Shown: positions 9,046 through 17,977 of the stretch, piece after piece | Numbering within the stretch: the first letter of the stretch is position 1 | Layout of the letters: each line of letters opens with the position of its first letter | Assembly (NCBI GenBank): GCA_041398025.1 | Contig: JAWKVM010000031.1 | Coordinates: forward strand, 50,611 to 114,610 | DNA: 64,000 nucleotides | DNA from: JANQPX01 sp041398025 | GTDB taxonomy: Bacteria > Pseudomonadota > Alphaproteobacteria > Geminicoccales > Geminicoccaceae | Reading direction: 5' to 3' | The notes under the pieces: model-generated | The model's database searches: none | Told to the model about the DNA's origin: nothing | What the model saw: only the letters and a program-made list of their open reading frames with translations | Made by a program: the position numbers and the translations under genes

Positions 9046-10323
9046 TCAACCCTCCGAGTTGAGCTTGGGATTGGCGCCGGCGGATGGCCGGTCACCATCA
9101 CGAATGGCATGGGAGACGGCGGTGGCGCCGGCCTGAAGCCGCGCCCGGCGCTGCAGGCGGCGCGCCCAGGCTGGACCTTGGGTGGCCGTCGACGTGCCGT
9201 CGCCGGTCAGGTCGGTGTCGGTACCGCCGCCGTTCATCATCCTGGCGCTGGCGGTCTTGACCCGCTGGCTGATGGCGGCGCCGCTGGCCTGAGCGATGCC
9301 GGTCATACCGGCGGCAGCGGCACGGACCCCGCTCTTGCCCGACGCGGCAGCGCCCTCGCCATAGGCAGCCTTGGCGGCACTGCCGAGGTTGGTCGCGGCA
9401 CGCACGCTGGCGAGACCGCCGCTGGTCGCGGCCTTGACCCCGGCCGTGGCGACGACACCGCCGGCGATCGCGCCTCCGACCGCGGCCCCTGCCGTGCCGA
9501 CCGCCGCCCCGGCGCCGAGCTGCGGCGCGCCGCTGACCAGGCCGGAGGCGATGCCGGGACCGAAGATGCCAAGGCCGAACAGGCTGAGCGAGGCGAGCAC
9601 CAGGGCGAGCGCGCTCTCGAGATTGGGCTCCTCGTCGCCGAAGGAGGTGATGAACTCGCCGAAGAGCGTGGTCCCGATGCCGACGATCACGGCGAGCACC
9701 AGGATCTTGATGCCGGACGCGATGACATTGCCGAGCACCCGCTCGGCGAGGAACGCGGTCTGGTTCCAAAGGGCGAACGGCACCAGGACGAAGCCGGCGA
9801 GCGTGGTCAGCTTGAACTCGATGATCGCGATGAACAGCTGCACCGCGAGCACGAAGAAGCTGACGATCACCACCAGCCAGGCGAGCAGCAGGACGGCGAT
9901 GTCGAGGAAATGGACGAAGAAGCCGGTGAAGCCGAGCATGGTGCTGACATGCTCGAGGATCGGCTGGCCCGCCTCCATGCCGACCGACGCGAGGCGCCCG
10001 GGCTGGAGGAACTCCTGATAGGTCAGGCCGGCGCCGGTCGCTTCCAGGCCGAGGCCGGCAAAGGAGTTGAAGACGATGCCGGCGAGCAGATTGAAGTTGT
10101 TGATGATGAAGGCGAAGGCGCCGACATAGAGCACCTTCTTGACGAAGCGCCCCAGAATGTCGGGCTCGCCGCCCATCGCCCAGAACAGGCCGGCAAGGGC
10201 GATGTCGATGCCGACCAGGATCGAGGTCAGAAAGGCGACCTCGGCGCCCAAGAGGCCGAAGCCGCTGTCGATATATTGGGCAAAGGTGTTGGTGAAGCGA
10301 TCGATAACGCCGAGATCGTTCAT
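9046..10323 (-). CDS. trbL: TrbL, polytopic inner-membrane channel protein (VirB6 family)
   Basis: The 425-residue protein starts MNDLGVIDRFTNTFAQYIDSGFGLLGAEV, a typical TrbL start. It has at least five or six membrane segments (near residues 30-50, 75-95, 135-170, 185-200, 205-225 and 245-270), followed by an alanine/glycine-rich low-complexity tail of about 150 residues ending in basic residues. VirB6/TrbL proteins line the inner-membrane part of the transfer channel. There are only 55 bp between trbL and trbJ, so there is no room for the usual entry-exclusion lipoprotein gene trbK. Confidence 0.95.
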   Translation of the reverse strand: MNDLGVIDRFTNTFAQYIDSGFGLLGAEVAFLTSILVGIDIALAGLFWAMGGEPDILGRFVKKVLYVGAFAFIINNFNLLAGIVFNSFAGLGLEATGAGLTYQEFLQPGRLASVGMEAGQPILEHVSTMLGFTGFFVHFLDIAVLLLAWLVVIVSFFVLAVQLFIAIIEFKLTTLAGFVLVPFALWNQTAFLAERVLGNVIASGIKILVLAVIVGIGTTLFGEFITSFGDEEPNLESALALVLASLSLFGLGIFGPGIASGLVSGAPQLGAGAAVGTAGAAVGGAIAGGVVATAGVKAATSGGLASVRAATNLGSAAKAAYGEGAAASGKSGVRAAAAGMTGIAQASGAAISQRVKTASARMMNGGGTDTDLTGDGTSTATQGPAWARRLQRRARLQAGATAVSHAIRDGDRPSAGANPKLNSEG

Positions 10324-10378
10324 GACGCTACTCGCTTGTCGTGGCTGAATGAATCGTTTGTCGATGCCGAGTAGCGGC

Positions 10379-11155
10379 TCAGTCGAAGACCTGGACCGGC
10401 TCGGGCGTGTAGGCTTGGCCGTCGCCCAGGAACTTCTGGCGCTCGACGCGCGCCTTCTCCTCGGCGGTGGCGCCGCGGGCGAGCTCCAGGCTCTCGGCGC
10501 GGTATTGCGAGGCCATCAGATGCTCCATCTGGATCATCTGCTTGGTCTGCAGCGCCAGGAGCTGGTTGTTGGCCTGAACCGCCTGCAGCAGGCCCTCGGC
10601 CTGGTCCGAACGGGTCACCAGCTGCTGCATCTCGAGGACGTCGGACTCGACGTCCTGGACCACGGTCGCCTGGACCGAGAGGGTATGCTGGAAGGCGTCG
10701 ACCGAGTGCTCCCAGCGCGCCCGCGCATCCAGCGCCAGCTGATCGCTGGTGACGGTCTCCTCGTAGAGCTTGGGATACTGCTCGGCGAAGATGTCCTCGA
10801 TCGCCTGGACGTCGTAGGCGATGCCCTGGACCTCCTGCATCAGGACGTTGATCTGGTTGAGGGCGAAGATCAGTTGGTCGAGCGAGGAGTAGTCCAGCGT
10901 GGTCAGGTGCTTGGCCATGTTGATCAGCATCTGCGCCTCGTTCTGCAGCTGCTGGATCTGGTTGTAGTACATCTGCAGGGTGCGGATCGCGGTCAGCAGG
11001 TTCTCGACATAGTTCGCCGCATCGAACACCGCGAACTGGCTGTGCGCCGGCTCGGGCGCCACCGTGACGGCGAGCGAGGTCGACAGCAGCAGGGCCGCTG
11101 CGAGACGGCGAAGGCGCCCGCTCCTATCAATCTGACTGATGCTAAGCTCTGTCAT
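10379..11155 (-). CDS. trbJ: TrbJ, periplasmic VirB5-like pilus component
   Basis: The 258-residue product starts at ATG 11153-11155; the frame continuing to 11797 overlaps trbE and is not used. It has a signal peptide (LRRLAAALLLSTSLAVTVAPEPAHS) followed by QFAVFDAANYVENLLTAIRTL, the recognisable TrbJ N-terminus. The rest is almost entirely helical, with heptad-like patterns (YYNQIQQLQNEAQMLINMAK; LEMQQLVTRSDQAEGLLQAV). TrbJ/VirB5 proteins decorate the pilus tip and may contribute to recipient contact. It follows trbE by 26 bp. Confidence 0.93.
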   Translation of the reverse strand: MTELSISQIDRSGRLRRLAAALLLSTSLAVTVAPEPAHSQFAVFDAANYVENLLTAIRTLQMYYNQIQQLQNEAQMLINMAKHLTTLDYSSLDQLIFALNQINVLMQEVQGIAYDVQAIEDIFAEQYPKLYEETVTSDQLALDARARWEHSVDAFQHTLSVQATVVQDVESDVLEMQQLVTRSDQAEGLLQAVQANNQLLALQTKQMIQMEHLMASQYRAESLELARGATAEEKARVERQKFLGDGQAYTPEPVQVFD

Positions 11156-11181
11156 CGGATGATCCTCCTGGATCGGCGCGC

Positions 11182-13602
11182 TCAAGCGGCGACCGGCTGA
11201 TGGGCCGCGATCAGCTCGGCCGCCCAGTCCAGCCCCTTGGCGCGCAGGTAGGCGTCGGCAAAACCGGCCTCGCCGTGCTCGGCGAAAAGGCGCCGGATCA
11301 GCGCCTGGTCGGGCTTGCTCGACGCGCCGCAGAAGGCGAGCGCCGCCTCGCCGAGGCCGAGCTCGAACAGGCGGTTGCCGAGGCGGGATTGCAGGTAGTA
11401 GTCGCGCTTGGGCGTCGCCCGGGCGATGATCTCGATCTGGCGGTCGTTCAGGCCGAAGCGCTGATAGATCTGCCGCGCCTCGGGCTCGATCGCGCGGTCG
11501 TTGGGCAGAAAGATCCGGCTCGGGCAGCTCTCGATGATCGCCGGCGCGATGCTGCTGGCGGCGATATCGCTCAAGCTCTGGGTGGCGAAGACCACGGCGA
11601 CGTTCTTCTTGCGCAGGGTCTTCAGCCATTCGCGGATCCGGCCGGCGAACAGCGGGTGATCGAGAAACACCCAGGCCTCGTCCAGGACCAGCAATGATGG
11701 CCGGCCGTCGAAGCGGGCTTCGAGGCGATGGAACAGATAGGTCAGCACCGGCAGGACCACCTGGCGCGTGTGCATCAGCTCTTCCATCTCGAAGCATTGG
11801 ACATCGCCCGTGCCGAGCCGGTCCCGATCGGCGTCGAGCAGACGGCCGAACGGCCCGTCAAGCAGATAGGGCTGCAGGGCGCGCTGCAGCGCCTGGCTCT
11901 GCAGGAGCACGGCAAGCCCGGTGAGGGTGCGCTCCTCCTGCGGCGCGCCTGCGAGGCTGCCGAGCGCCGACCAGACCATCTCGCGGATCTCGGGCGAGAA
12001 GGTGACGCCCTCCTGGGCGAGCAGATCGCCGATCCACTCGGCCGCCCAGGCGCGCTCAGACTCCTGGTCAATCAGGGCGAGCGGCTGGAAGGCGAGACTG
12101 TCGTCGCCGCCGAGATCATAGAACTGCCCGCCCATGCCGGTGACCGCAGCCAAGGCCGAGGCGCCCTTGTCGAACAGGAACACCTGGCTCTGCGGGTAGC
12201 GGCGGAACTGCAGGGCCATGAGGGCGAGCAGCACCGACTTGCCCGTCCCGGTCGGGCCGACGATCAGCTGATGGCCGACATCGCCGATATGGGAGACCAG
12301 GCGGAACGGCGTGCTGCCGGTGGTCTTGGTCAGGAGCAGCGGCGGGCCGTCGAGATGCGCATTGCGCGCCGGGCCGGCCCAGACCGCGCTCATCGGGATC
12401 AGATGGGCGAGATTGAGCGAGCTGACCAAGGGCTGGCGGACATTGGCGTAGCAATGGCCGGGCAAGCTGCCGAGCCAGGCGTCGACCGCGTTCAGGCTCT
12501 CGTCGATGGTAACGAAGCCATGGCCGTTGATCACCCGCTCGAGCGCCTTGACCTTGTCCTCGGCCTTCCGGGCATCCCGGTCCCAGACGGTGACCGTGGC
12601 GGTCAGATAGCCGAAGGCGACCGCATCGGAACCGAGCTCCTGCAGGGCCTGATCGGCATCGACCACCTTGTTGTCAGCATCGCTGTCGACCAGGGGCGTC
12701 TCCTGCTGGAACACGGTCTCGCGCAGCAGGGTGACCACGCCCTTCCGCTTGGCGAACCATTGCCGGCGCAGCCGGGTGATCTCCCTCGTCGCCTGATCCT
12801 TGTCGAGCGGCAGGAAGCGGGTGACCCAGCGATAGGGCATGGCCAGATGGTTGAGGTCGTCGAGCAGGCCCGGCCGGGTCAGATTGGGCAGCCCGCGGAT
12901 GGTGAGCGTGCGCAGATGGCAGTCACCGAGCCGCGGCGCGAGGCCGCCGTTGAGCGGCGTGTCAACCAGGAGGCCATCCAAGTAGAACGGAACCTCGGGC
13001 ACGGCGACCTCATGCCGTTTGGTCGAGATGGCGCCATGCAGATAGGTGAGCGTCGCCGCGTCATCGAGCGGATCGAACGCCGGCATGATGGTGGCGAGCA
13101 GGTCGAACACCCGGTCGGTCTGGCTGACGAAGGTCGCGAGGACCTCGTCATAGTCGATCTCGGCCTTGCTCTTGCCGCCAACCAGCAACCGCTTTTCCAC
13201 CTTGCCGGCGCGCTCGACCGGCGGCAGATGCAGCAGGGTGACGAAAAACCGGCTCTCGAACAGCTCGCCTTCGGCCTCGAACAAGCCACGGCGCTCCTCG
13301 TCGATCAGCCAGGAGACCGGATCGGGGAAGACGCTGTCGGGATAGCCGGTGGTCGGTCGACGCTCGGCCTCGACGAACAGCGCCCAGCCCGAGCCGAGCC
13401 GGCGAAGGGCATTGTTCAGCCGCGCGGTCAGAGCGACCAGCTCGGCCTCGGTCGAGCTCTCGAGATCGGGGCCGCGAAAGCTCGCCGAGCGCTGCAGGCT
13501 GCCGTCCTTGTTCAGGACCACGCCGGGGGCGACCAATGCCGCCCAGGGCAGGTAGTCGGCCAGGCCGGTCGGACGGTCGCGATATTCCTTGAGGTTCAAC
13601 AT
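11182..13602 (-). CDS. trbE: TrbE, conjugation ATPase (VirB4 family)
   Basis: The 806-residue protein has the VirB4 layout. An N-terminal CagE/TrbE domain begins MLNLKEYRDRPTGLADYLPWAALVAPGVV. A C-terminal RecA-like ATPase has Walker A GPTGTGKS near residue 450 and Walker B LLVLDEAWVFL near residue 640, followed by RKKNVAVVFATQSLSD. VirB4 ATPases power assembly of the pilus and channel at the inner membrane. The length is as expected for the full family, and no frameshift is visible. It is followed by trbJ and preceded by trbD with a 10-bp gap. Confidence 0.96.
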   Translation of the reverse strand: MLNLKEYRDRPTGLADYLPWAALVAPGVVLNKDGSLQRSASFRGPDLESSTEAELVALTARLNNALRRLGSGWALFVEAERRPTTGYPDSVFPDPVSWLIDEERRGLFEAEGELFESRFFVTLLHLPPVERAGKVEKRLLVGGKSKAEIDYDEVLATFVSQTDRVFDLLATIMPAFDPLDDAATLTYLHGAISTKRHEVAVPEVPFYLDGLLVDTPLNGGLAPRLGDCHLRTLTIRGLPNLTRPGLLDDLNHLAMPYRWVTRFLPLDKDQATREITRLRRQWFAKRKGVVTLLRETVFQQETPLVDSDADNKVVDADQALQELGSDAVAFGYLTATVTVWDRDARKAEDKVKALERVINGHGFVTIDESLNAVDAWLGSLPGHCYANVRQPLVSSLNLAHLIPMSAVWAGPARNAHLDGPPLLLTKTTGSTPFRLVSHIGDVGHQLIVGPTGTGKSVLLALMALQFRRYPQSQVFLFDKGASALAAVTGMGGQFYDLGGDDSLAFQPLALIDQESERAWAAEWIGDLLAQEGVTFSPEIREMVWSALGSLAGAPQEERTLTGLAVLLQSQALQRALQPYLLDGPFGRLLDADRDRLGTGDVQCFEMEELMHTRQVVLPVLTYLFHRLEARFDGRPSLLVLDEAWVFLDHPLFAGRIREWLKTLRKKNVAVVFATQSLSDIAASSIAPAIIESCPSRIFLPNDRAIEPEARQIYQRFGLNDRQIEIIARATPKRDYYLQSRLGNRLFELGLGEAALAFCGASSKPDQALIRRLFAEHGEAGFADAYLRAKGLDWAAELIAAHQPVAA

Positions 13603-13612
13603 CGCTGGTCCC

Positions 13613-13876
13613 TCATGCGTCGAGAAAGGGCTTGTGCTTCAGATGCCGGGCGAGCACCTCGAAGGCCTGGGGATCGCGCCTGGCGGCATAGACCGCAACC
13701 GTGTGGCCGATCAGCCAGAGGGCGATGCCGACCGGCCAGAGCTGCAGGCCGAGGCCGATCGCGGCGGCGAGCGTGCCGTTGAGGATGGCGACATTGCGTG
13801 GCGCGCCACCCAGGAGCAGCGGCTCGGTCAGCGCCCGGTGCAGCGGCACCTCGTAGCCGTCGATATGGCCGGACAT
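13613..13876 (-). CDS. trbD: TrbD, small inner-membrane protein (VirB3 family)
   Basis: The 87-residue protein has the short cytoplasmic N-terminus with VPLHRALTEPLLLGGAPRNVAILNG, the VirB3/TrbD signature, and two closely spaced membrane segments (LNGTLAAAIGLGLQLWP and GIALWLIGHTVAVYAA), ending RRDPQAFEVLARHLKHKPF. VirB3 proteins partner with the VirB4 ATPase. It overlaps the stop region of trbC by one base and precedes trbE. Confidence 0.93.
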   Translation of the reverse strand: MSGHIDGYEVPLHRALTEPLLLGGAPRNVAILNGTLAAAIGLGLQLWPVGIALWLIGHTVAVYAARRDPQAFEVLARHLKHKPFLDA

Positions 13877-14184
13877 CAGATCAGCGCTCCGCCGCCGAAC
13901 TGGAAGAAGGCGAGGAAGAAGCTGGAGGCGGCAAAGGCGATCGAGATGCCGAACACGATCTGGATCAGCCGGCGAAAGCCGCCGCCGGTGTCGCCGAACG
14001 CGAGCGACAGGCCGGTGACGATGATGATGATCACCGCGACGATCTTGGCGACCGGGCCTTCGACCGAGTTCAGGATCGACTGCAGCGGCGCCTCCCAGGG
14101 CATGCCGGCGCCGGCGGCAAAGGCGACCTTGGACCAGGCGATGACGCCCAGGGTCAGCAAACCATGACGCAAGAGCTTGCTCAT
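13876..14184 (-). CDS. trbC: TrbC, major pilin precursor (VirB2 family)
   Basis: The 102-residue product has a signal peptide (LLTLGVIAWSKVAFAAGAG), the motif MPWEAPLQSILNSVEGPVAK and two hydrophobic helices (IVAVIIIIVTGLSLAFGD and LIQIVFGISIAFAASSFFLAFF) separated by a short glycine/arginine loop. This is the VirB2/TrbC pilin pattern. TrbC pilins are processed and may be circularised by a TraF-type peptidase; a TraF-type S26 peptidase is present in the window, but in the F-type cluster at 47165. The 3' end overlaps trbD, and the 5' end overlaps the trbB stop by 4 bases. Confidence 0.93.
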   Translation of the reverse strand: MSKLLRHGLLTLGVIAWSKVAFAAGAGMPWEAPLQSILNSVEGPVAKIVAVIIIIVTGLSLAFGDTGGGFRRLIQIVFGISIAFAASSFFLAFFQFGGGALI

Positions 14185-15200
14185 GACGAACCCTCCGAAC
14201 GAGATGGGGATGGGGTGACTGGGGACGGCGGCGTGGACGAGCCGCTGGCCAGGGCCGGGGTCAGCCGGTAGCCGTCGGCATCGCCGCCCTCGAGCCGGGC
14301 AATGGTCTCGACCTTGCGGGCGCCATCACGGCCGGCGATGAACACGACCAGGTCGATCGCCTCGGCGATCAGCGCGCGTGGCACCGCGACCACCGCCTCC
14401 TGGATCAGCTGCTCCAGGCGATGCAGGGCGCCGAGCGCACTGTTGGCATGGAGCGTGGTGACACCGCCCGGATGGCCGGTGTTCCAGGCCTTGAGCATAG
14501 CGAGCGCTTCCGGGCCGCGGACCTCGCCGACGACGATGCGATCGGGCCGGAGGCGAAGGGTGCTGCGCACCAGATCGGCGAGGCTGACGATGCCGGGCCG
14601 GGTGCGGAGCGTGACATGGTCCTTCGCGGCGCATTGCAGCTCGCGCGTGTCCTCGATGATCACCACGCGGTCGCCGGTGGCGGCGATCTCGGCGAGGAGC
14701 GCATTGGCGAGCGTGGTCTTGCCGGTCGAGGTGCCGCCGGCGATCAGGATGTTCTGCCGGTCCCAGACGGCGCCGCGCAGGATGTCGGCAAAATCGGGGG
14801 ACAGCGTGCCGGCGGCGATGTAGTCGTCGAGGGTGAAGATCTGCGCCGCGGGCTTGCGGATAGCGAACACCGGGGCAGTGACCACGGGCGGCAGCAGGCC
14901 CTCGAAGCGCTCGCCGCTCTCGGGCAGCTCGGCGCTGACCACCGGTTGCTCCGCATGGCATTCGACCTGAACATGGGAGGCGACCAGGCGGATGATGCGT
15001 TCGGCATCGGCCGGAGTCATTGCCGTCCCGGTCATCACCCTGCCCTCGCCGCGGCGGTCGAGCCACAGGTGGCCATCGGGGTTGAGCAGGATCTCGACCA
15101 CCGCCGGATCCTCAAGGGCGGCGGCAATGGCCGGCCCCATGGCGGTCTTGAGCATGCGGCTTTGCCGCTCGGCCCGGCTCTGGCTGTCAGGACGGGTCAT
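14181..15200 (-). CDS. trbB: TrbB, hexameric transfer ATPase (VirB11 family)
   Basis: The 339-residue protein starts at ATG 15198-15200 (MTRPDSQSRAERQSRMLKTAMG). Its C-terminal ATPase domain has Walker A GGTSTGKTTLANALL near residue 155, an Asp-box (VVIIEDTRELQC) and Walker B RIVVGEVRGPEAL near residue 225, then the His-box (NTGHPGGVTTLHANSA). All catalytic motifs of VirB11 secretion ATPases are intact. It energises pilus assembly and substrate transfer at the cytoplasmic face. The 5' end overlaps the CopG-like gene by 14 bases, indicating coupled translation. Confidence 0.96.
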   Translation of the reverse strand: MTRPDSQSRAERQSRMLKTAMGPAIAAALEDPAVVEILLNPDGHLWLDRRGEGRVMTGTAMTPADAERIIRLVASHVQVECHAEQPVVSAELPESGERFEGLLPPVVTAPVFAIRKPAAQIFTLDDYIAAGTLSPDFADILRGAVWDRQNILIAGGTSTGKTTLANALLAEIAATGDRVVIIEDTRELQCAAKDHVTLRTRPGIVSLADLVRSTLRLRPDRIVVGEVRGPEALAMLKAWNTGHPGGVTTLHANSALGALHRLEQLIQEAVVAVPRALIAEAIDLVVFIAGRDGARKVETIARLEGGDADGYRLTPALASGSSTPPSPVTPSPSRSEGSS

Positions 15201-15660
15201 GGCCTGCCTCCTCGGTGACGGACGCACTCATGTCGTCGGCACCGTCCGGATCGGGCGGCGCGGTCAGATCGAGCGGCAGCTCCTGCACCAGGGTCTTGCC
15301 CTGCTGCAGGCGGCGGCCGAGGCTGTCGACGAAGCGCTCGAACCGTTCCTTGCCCTGGGCGCGAGCGGCAGGCTGGTCGCGCTCGGGCAGCGCCGGGGTC
15401 ACGGTCAGCTGGTAGCGGATGAAGAGGGCGAGCGCCTCGATGCCGATCAGCAGATCGCGCTCGAGCTTGCCGAGCTGGGCGGACAGACGGTCAAGACGGC
15501 GCAGGTAAGCCCCCTCGCGGTCCGGGCCCTCGTCCGCGCTGAAGAAGGCGAGCAGGGCGGCCTCGACCACGCCGGACTTGGTAATGCGCTCGCTGGCGCT
15601 CAGCGCATCGATCCGGGCGGCGCAGTCATCGGTGAGATAGAGATTGAGACGTCGGCGCAT
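15187..15660 (-). CDS. CopG-family (ribbon-helix-helix) regulator of the trb operon
   Basis: The 157-residue product starts MRRRLNLYLTDDCAARIDALSASERITKSGVVEAALLAFF, a ribbon-helix-helix DNA-binding domain as in the CopG regulators that sit between traG and trbB in many alphaproteobacterial transfer operons. The C-terminal part (LDRLSAQLGKLERDLLIGIEALALFIRYQLTV) is a long helix that may give oligomerisation. The start chosen is ATG 15658-15660; an ATG at 15670-15672 is also in frame. Autoregulation of the traG-trb operon is likely but inferred. Confidence 0.88.
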   Translation of the reverse strand: MRRRLNLYLTDDCAARIDALSASERITKSGVVEAALLAFFSADEGPDREGAYLRRLDRLSAQLGKLERDLLIGIEALALFIRYQLTVTPALPERDQPAARAQGKERFERFVDSLGRRLQQGKTLVQELPLDLTAPPDPDGADDMSASVTEEAGHDPS

Positions 15661-15668
15661 GGCGGCTC

Positions 15669-17702
15669 TCACAGCGGCAGGAGGTCGTCGTCATGGTCGA
15701 GCACCGCGGCGCGGCGGATCGTCTGGCGTCGCCGCTCCTGTTGGCTGCGCTCGAGATCCAGGGCGTCGTCGGTGTCGTCGTCGATCAGCTCGAGAGCGTC
15801 GGCAGCGTGCTCGGGCTCGGTGGGCTCGGCCTGGACCGGCAGCTCGATCTGCTGCGCCGGGCCGCCCTCATCGGTGTCAGCCTCAGTCGCGCAACCCTTG
15901 GCGATCGAAGCGGCTGAACCACCGGCCGAAGCTGCGCTCGTCGCTGACGCCAGATCGCTCCAATCGTCCGGCCGGGCCGCCGGCTTGTCGGCATAGTCGC
16001 CGGCGTCGAGCTCAGGCGGCGGCAGCAGGCGCTGGGTGAAGTTCTGGTCCTGGTAATAGCGCAGCTTCGTCGCCCGGATCGGCGGCGTGCCGCCGAGCAG
16101 CACCAGCGCCTGGTTGGCCGGCAGCTGCATGATCTCGCCAGGCGTCAGCAGCGGCCGCGCCGTCTCCTGGCGCGAGACCATGACATGGGCGAGCCAGGGG
16201 GCCAGGCGGTGGCCGGCATAGTTCTTCTGCTCGCGCAGCTCGGTCGCCGTGCCCAGGCTGTCGGAGATGCGCTTCGCCGTGCGCTCGTCATTGCTGGCAA
16301 AGGCGATGCGCACATGGCAGTTGTCGAGAATGGCGTTGTTGTCCCCATAGGCCTTGGTCACCTGGTTCAGGCTCTGGGCGATCAGATAGGCGCGGATGCC
16401 GTAGCCCGCGATGAAGGCGAGCGCGGTCTCGAAGAAGTCGAGGCGGCCGAGGGCAGGAAACTCGTCGAGCATCAGCAGGAGCTGGTGCCGTGGTCCCTTG
16501 CCCTTGCCCTGCGCCAGGGTCTCGGTCAGGCGCCGGCCGAGCTGGTTGAGCAGGAGTCGCACCAGCGGTCGGGTGCGCGCCAGATCCGACGGCGGCATCA
16601 CCAGGTAGAGCGACAGCGGATGCTCCGCCTCGACCAGGTCGGCGATCCGCCAGTCGGAATGCGACGTGGCCTGGGCGATCAGCGGGTCGCGATACACCGC
16701 AAGGAAGGTCCGGGCGGTCGAGACCACGCCCGAGCGCTCGTTCTCGGCCATGTTGAGCAGATCGCGCACCGCTGACGCCACCCGGGGATGAGTTCGCGGC
16801 CGGTCCACGGTGCCGAGGTGATTGGCGTGCAGCATGCGCCGCAAGGTCGTCTCGAAGGTCTCGCCCGGATCGGACAGCAGGTTGGCGACGCCGGAAAGCG
16901 TCTTGTCGGGCTCGGCATAGAGCACATGCAGGATGGAGCCGACCAGGAGCGCATGGGCGGTGCGCTCCCAATGGTTCCTCTGCTCGCGCGAGCCCTCGGG
17001 ATCGACCAGGATATCGGCGATGTTCTCGACATCGCGCACCTCGTTCGGCCCCTTCCTGACCTCGAGCAACGGGTTGTAGCGCGCGGTCTTGGGATCGGTC
17101 GGATTGAACAGCAGGCAATGGCTGAACTTCGCCCGCCAGCCGGCGGTCAGCTGCCAGTTCTCGCCCTTGATGTCATGGATGACAGCACTGCCGGTCCAGG
17201 ACAAAAGGGTCGGCACCACCAGGCCCACGCCCTTGCCCGAGCGGGTCGGGGCAAACGCCATGACATGCTCCGGCCCGGCATGGCGCAGATAACGCCGGCC
17301 GGCACAGCCAAGGAAGACGCCGGCATCACTGAGCAGACCCGCCTGCCGGATCTCGGCCATGGAGGCAAAGCGGGCCGAGCCGTAGGTCGTGACCTGCTTG
17401 GCCTGCCGTGCCCTCCAGGTCGAGCCCAGCACCGCGACCATAGCGGCGAGGATGCCGCTGCCGGCTGCCAGGGCGCCCGCCTTGGCGAACACCGCCGGCG
17501 CGTAGGCGTCGAAGAAGAACCACCAGATGAAGATGCGCCAGGGGGAGTAAACGCGCAGGCCGGCAAACGTGAACCAGGGGGCGCCGAGCTCCGGCTGATG
17601 GCCGAGCATCGAAGCCGCCCACTGGGTGGCGCTCCAGACACCAGCGAGCACCACCAGCAGCACCACGATGATCTGACCGAACAGGATCTTGCCGGGCGTC
17701 AT
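15669..17702 (-). CDS. traG: TraG/VirD4 type IV coupling protein
   Basis: The 677-residue protein has two N-terminal membrane segments (residues 6-30 and about 70-95) and a cytoplasmic FtsK/RecA-like ATPase with Walker A APTRSGKGVGLVVP at about 151-164 and Walker B LLLMLDEFPALG at about 398. RFASMAEIRQAGLL and LTPGEIMQLPANQALVLLGG are conserved in TraG of trb-type elements. Coupling proteins bring the relaxase-DNA complex to the T4SS. It is the first gene of the minus-strand operon. No relaxase gene lies beside it, although one is often upstream in related elements. Confidence 0.96.
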   Translation of the reverse strand: MTPGKILFGQIIVVLLVVLAGVWSATQWAASMLGHQPELGAPWFTFAGLRVYSPWRIFIWWFFFDAYAPAVFAKAGALAAGSGILAAMVAVLGSTWRARQAKQVTTYGSARFASMAEIRQAGLLSDAGVFLGCAGRRYLRHAGPEHVMAFAPTRSGKGVGLVVPTLLSWTGSAVIHDIKGENWQLTAGWRAKFSHCLLFNPTDPKTARYNPLLEVRKGPNEVRDVENIADILVDPEGSREQRNHWERTAHALLVGSILHVLYAEPDKTLSGVANLLSDPGETFETTLRRMLHANHLGTVDRPRTHPRVASAVRDLLNMAENERSGVVSTARTFLAVYRDPLIAQATSHSDWRIADLVEAEHPLSLYLVMPPSDLARTRPLVRLLLNQLGRRLTETLAQGKGKGPRHQLLLMLDEFPALGRLDFFETALAFIAGYGIRAYLIAQSLNQVTKAYGDNNAILDNCHVRIAFASNDERTAKRISDSLGTATELREQKNYAGHRLAPWLAHVMVSRQETARPLLTPGEIMQLPANQALVLLGGTPPIRATKLRYYQDQNFTQRLLPPPELDAGDYADKPAARPDDWSDLASATSAASAGGSAASIAKGCATEADTDEGGPAQQIELPVQAEPTEPEHAADALELIDDDTDDALDLERSQQERRRQTIRRAAVLDHDDDLLPL

Positions 17703-17977
17703 GCCGAAATCCTTCCAAGGCTCGGCACCGGTGCCACACCAGTGCCTTGGCGCAAGAATTCGGCAGAATAGAGCTAAATGTCCAAGACCGTTTGGTTATC
17801 GATCGATGCCCGAAAAGCATCAATCGCAAGTCAGGCGCAAGAGAGGTAAAAATGGCGAAATCAATCGTAGGTCAGCGTAGATGCATTTTTTGAAATTGTC
17901 TGACGTTGACATGGCTCTCCACGCATCGAGCAATATAGTATCATAATCATTGACCATTTCGAGGATAGATATTCAGG
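17703..17977. promoter_or_regulatory. Presumed promoter region of the traG-trb operon
   Basis: This 275-bp gap lies between the divergent traG and nucleotidyltransferase genes. The part 17840-17960 is markedly AT-richer than both neighbours and is the only place where promoters for the 12-kb trb operon and for the 17978 gene can lie. I do not see an unambiguous -35/-10 pair or a long palindrome, and the 42-bp repeat of the F-type operons is absent here. Confidence 0.4.

Noticed and set aside
8323..10374. Long plus-strand frame of 683 codons opposite trbF and trbL
   Set aside because: It is the antisense of trbF and trbL; composition is that of a mirror frame (Asp/Gly/Arg/Gln-rich, no domain), while the minus strand encodes recognisable transfer proteins.
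10324..10378. Possible trbK entry-exclusion gene between trbJ and trbL
   Set aside because: Only 55 bp are available and no lipoprotein frame with a ribosome site fits.
11728..13782. Long plus-strand frame of 684 codons opposite trbE
   Set aside because: Antisense shadow of trbE; no motif, and trbE carries intact Walker motifs on the other strand.
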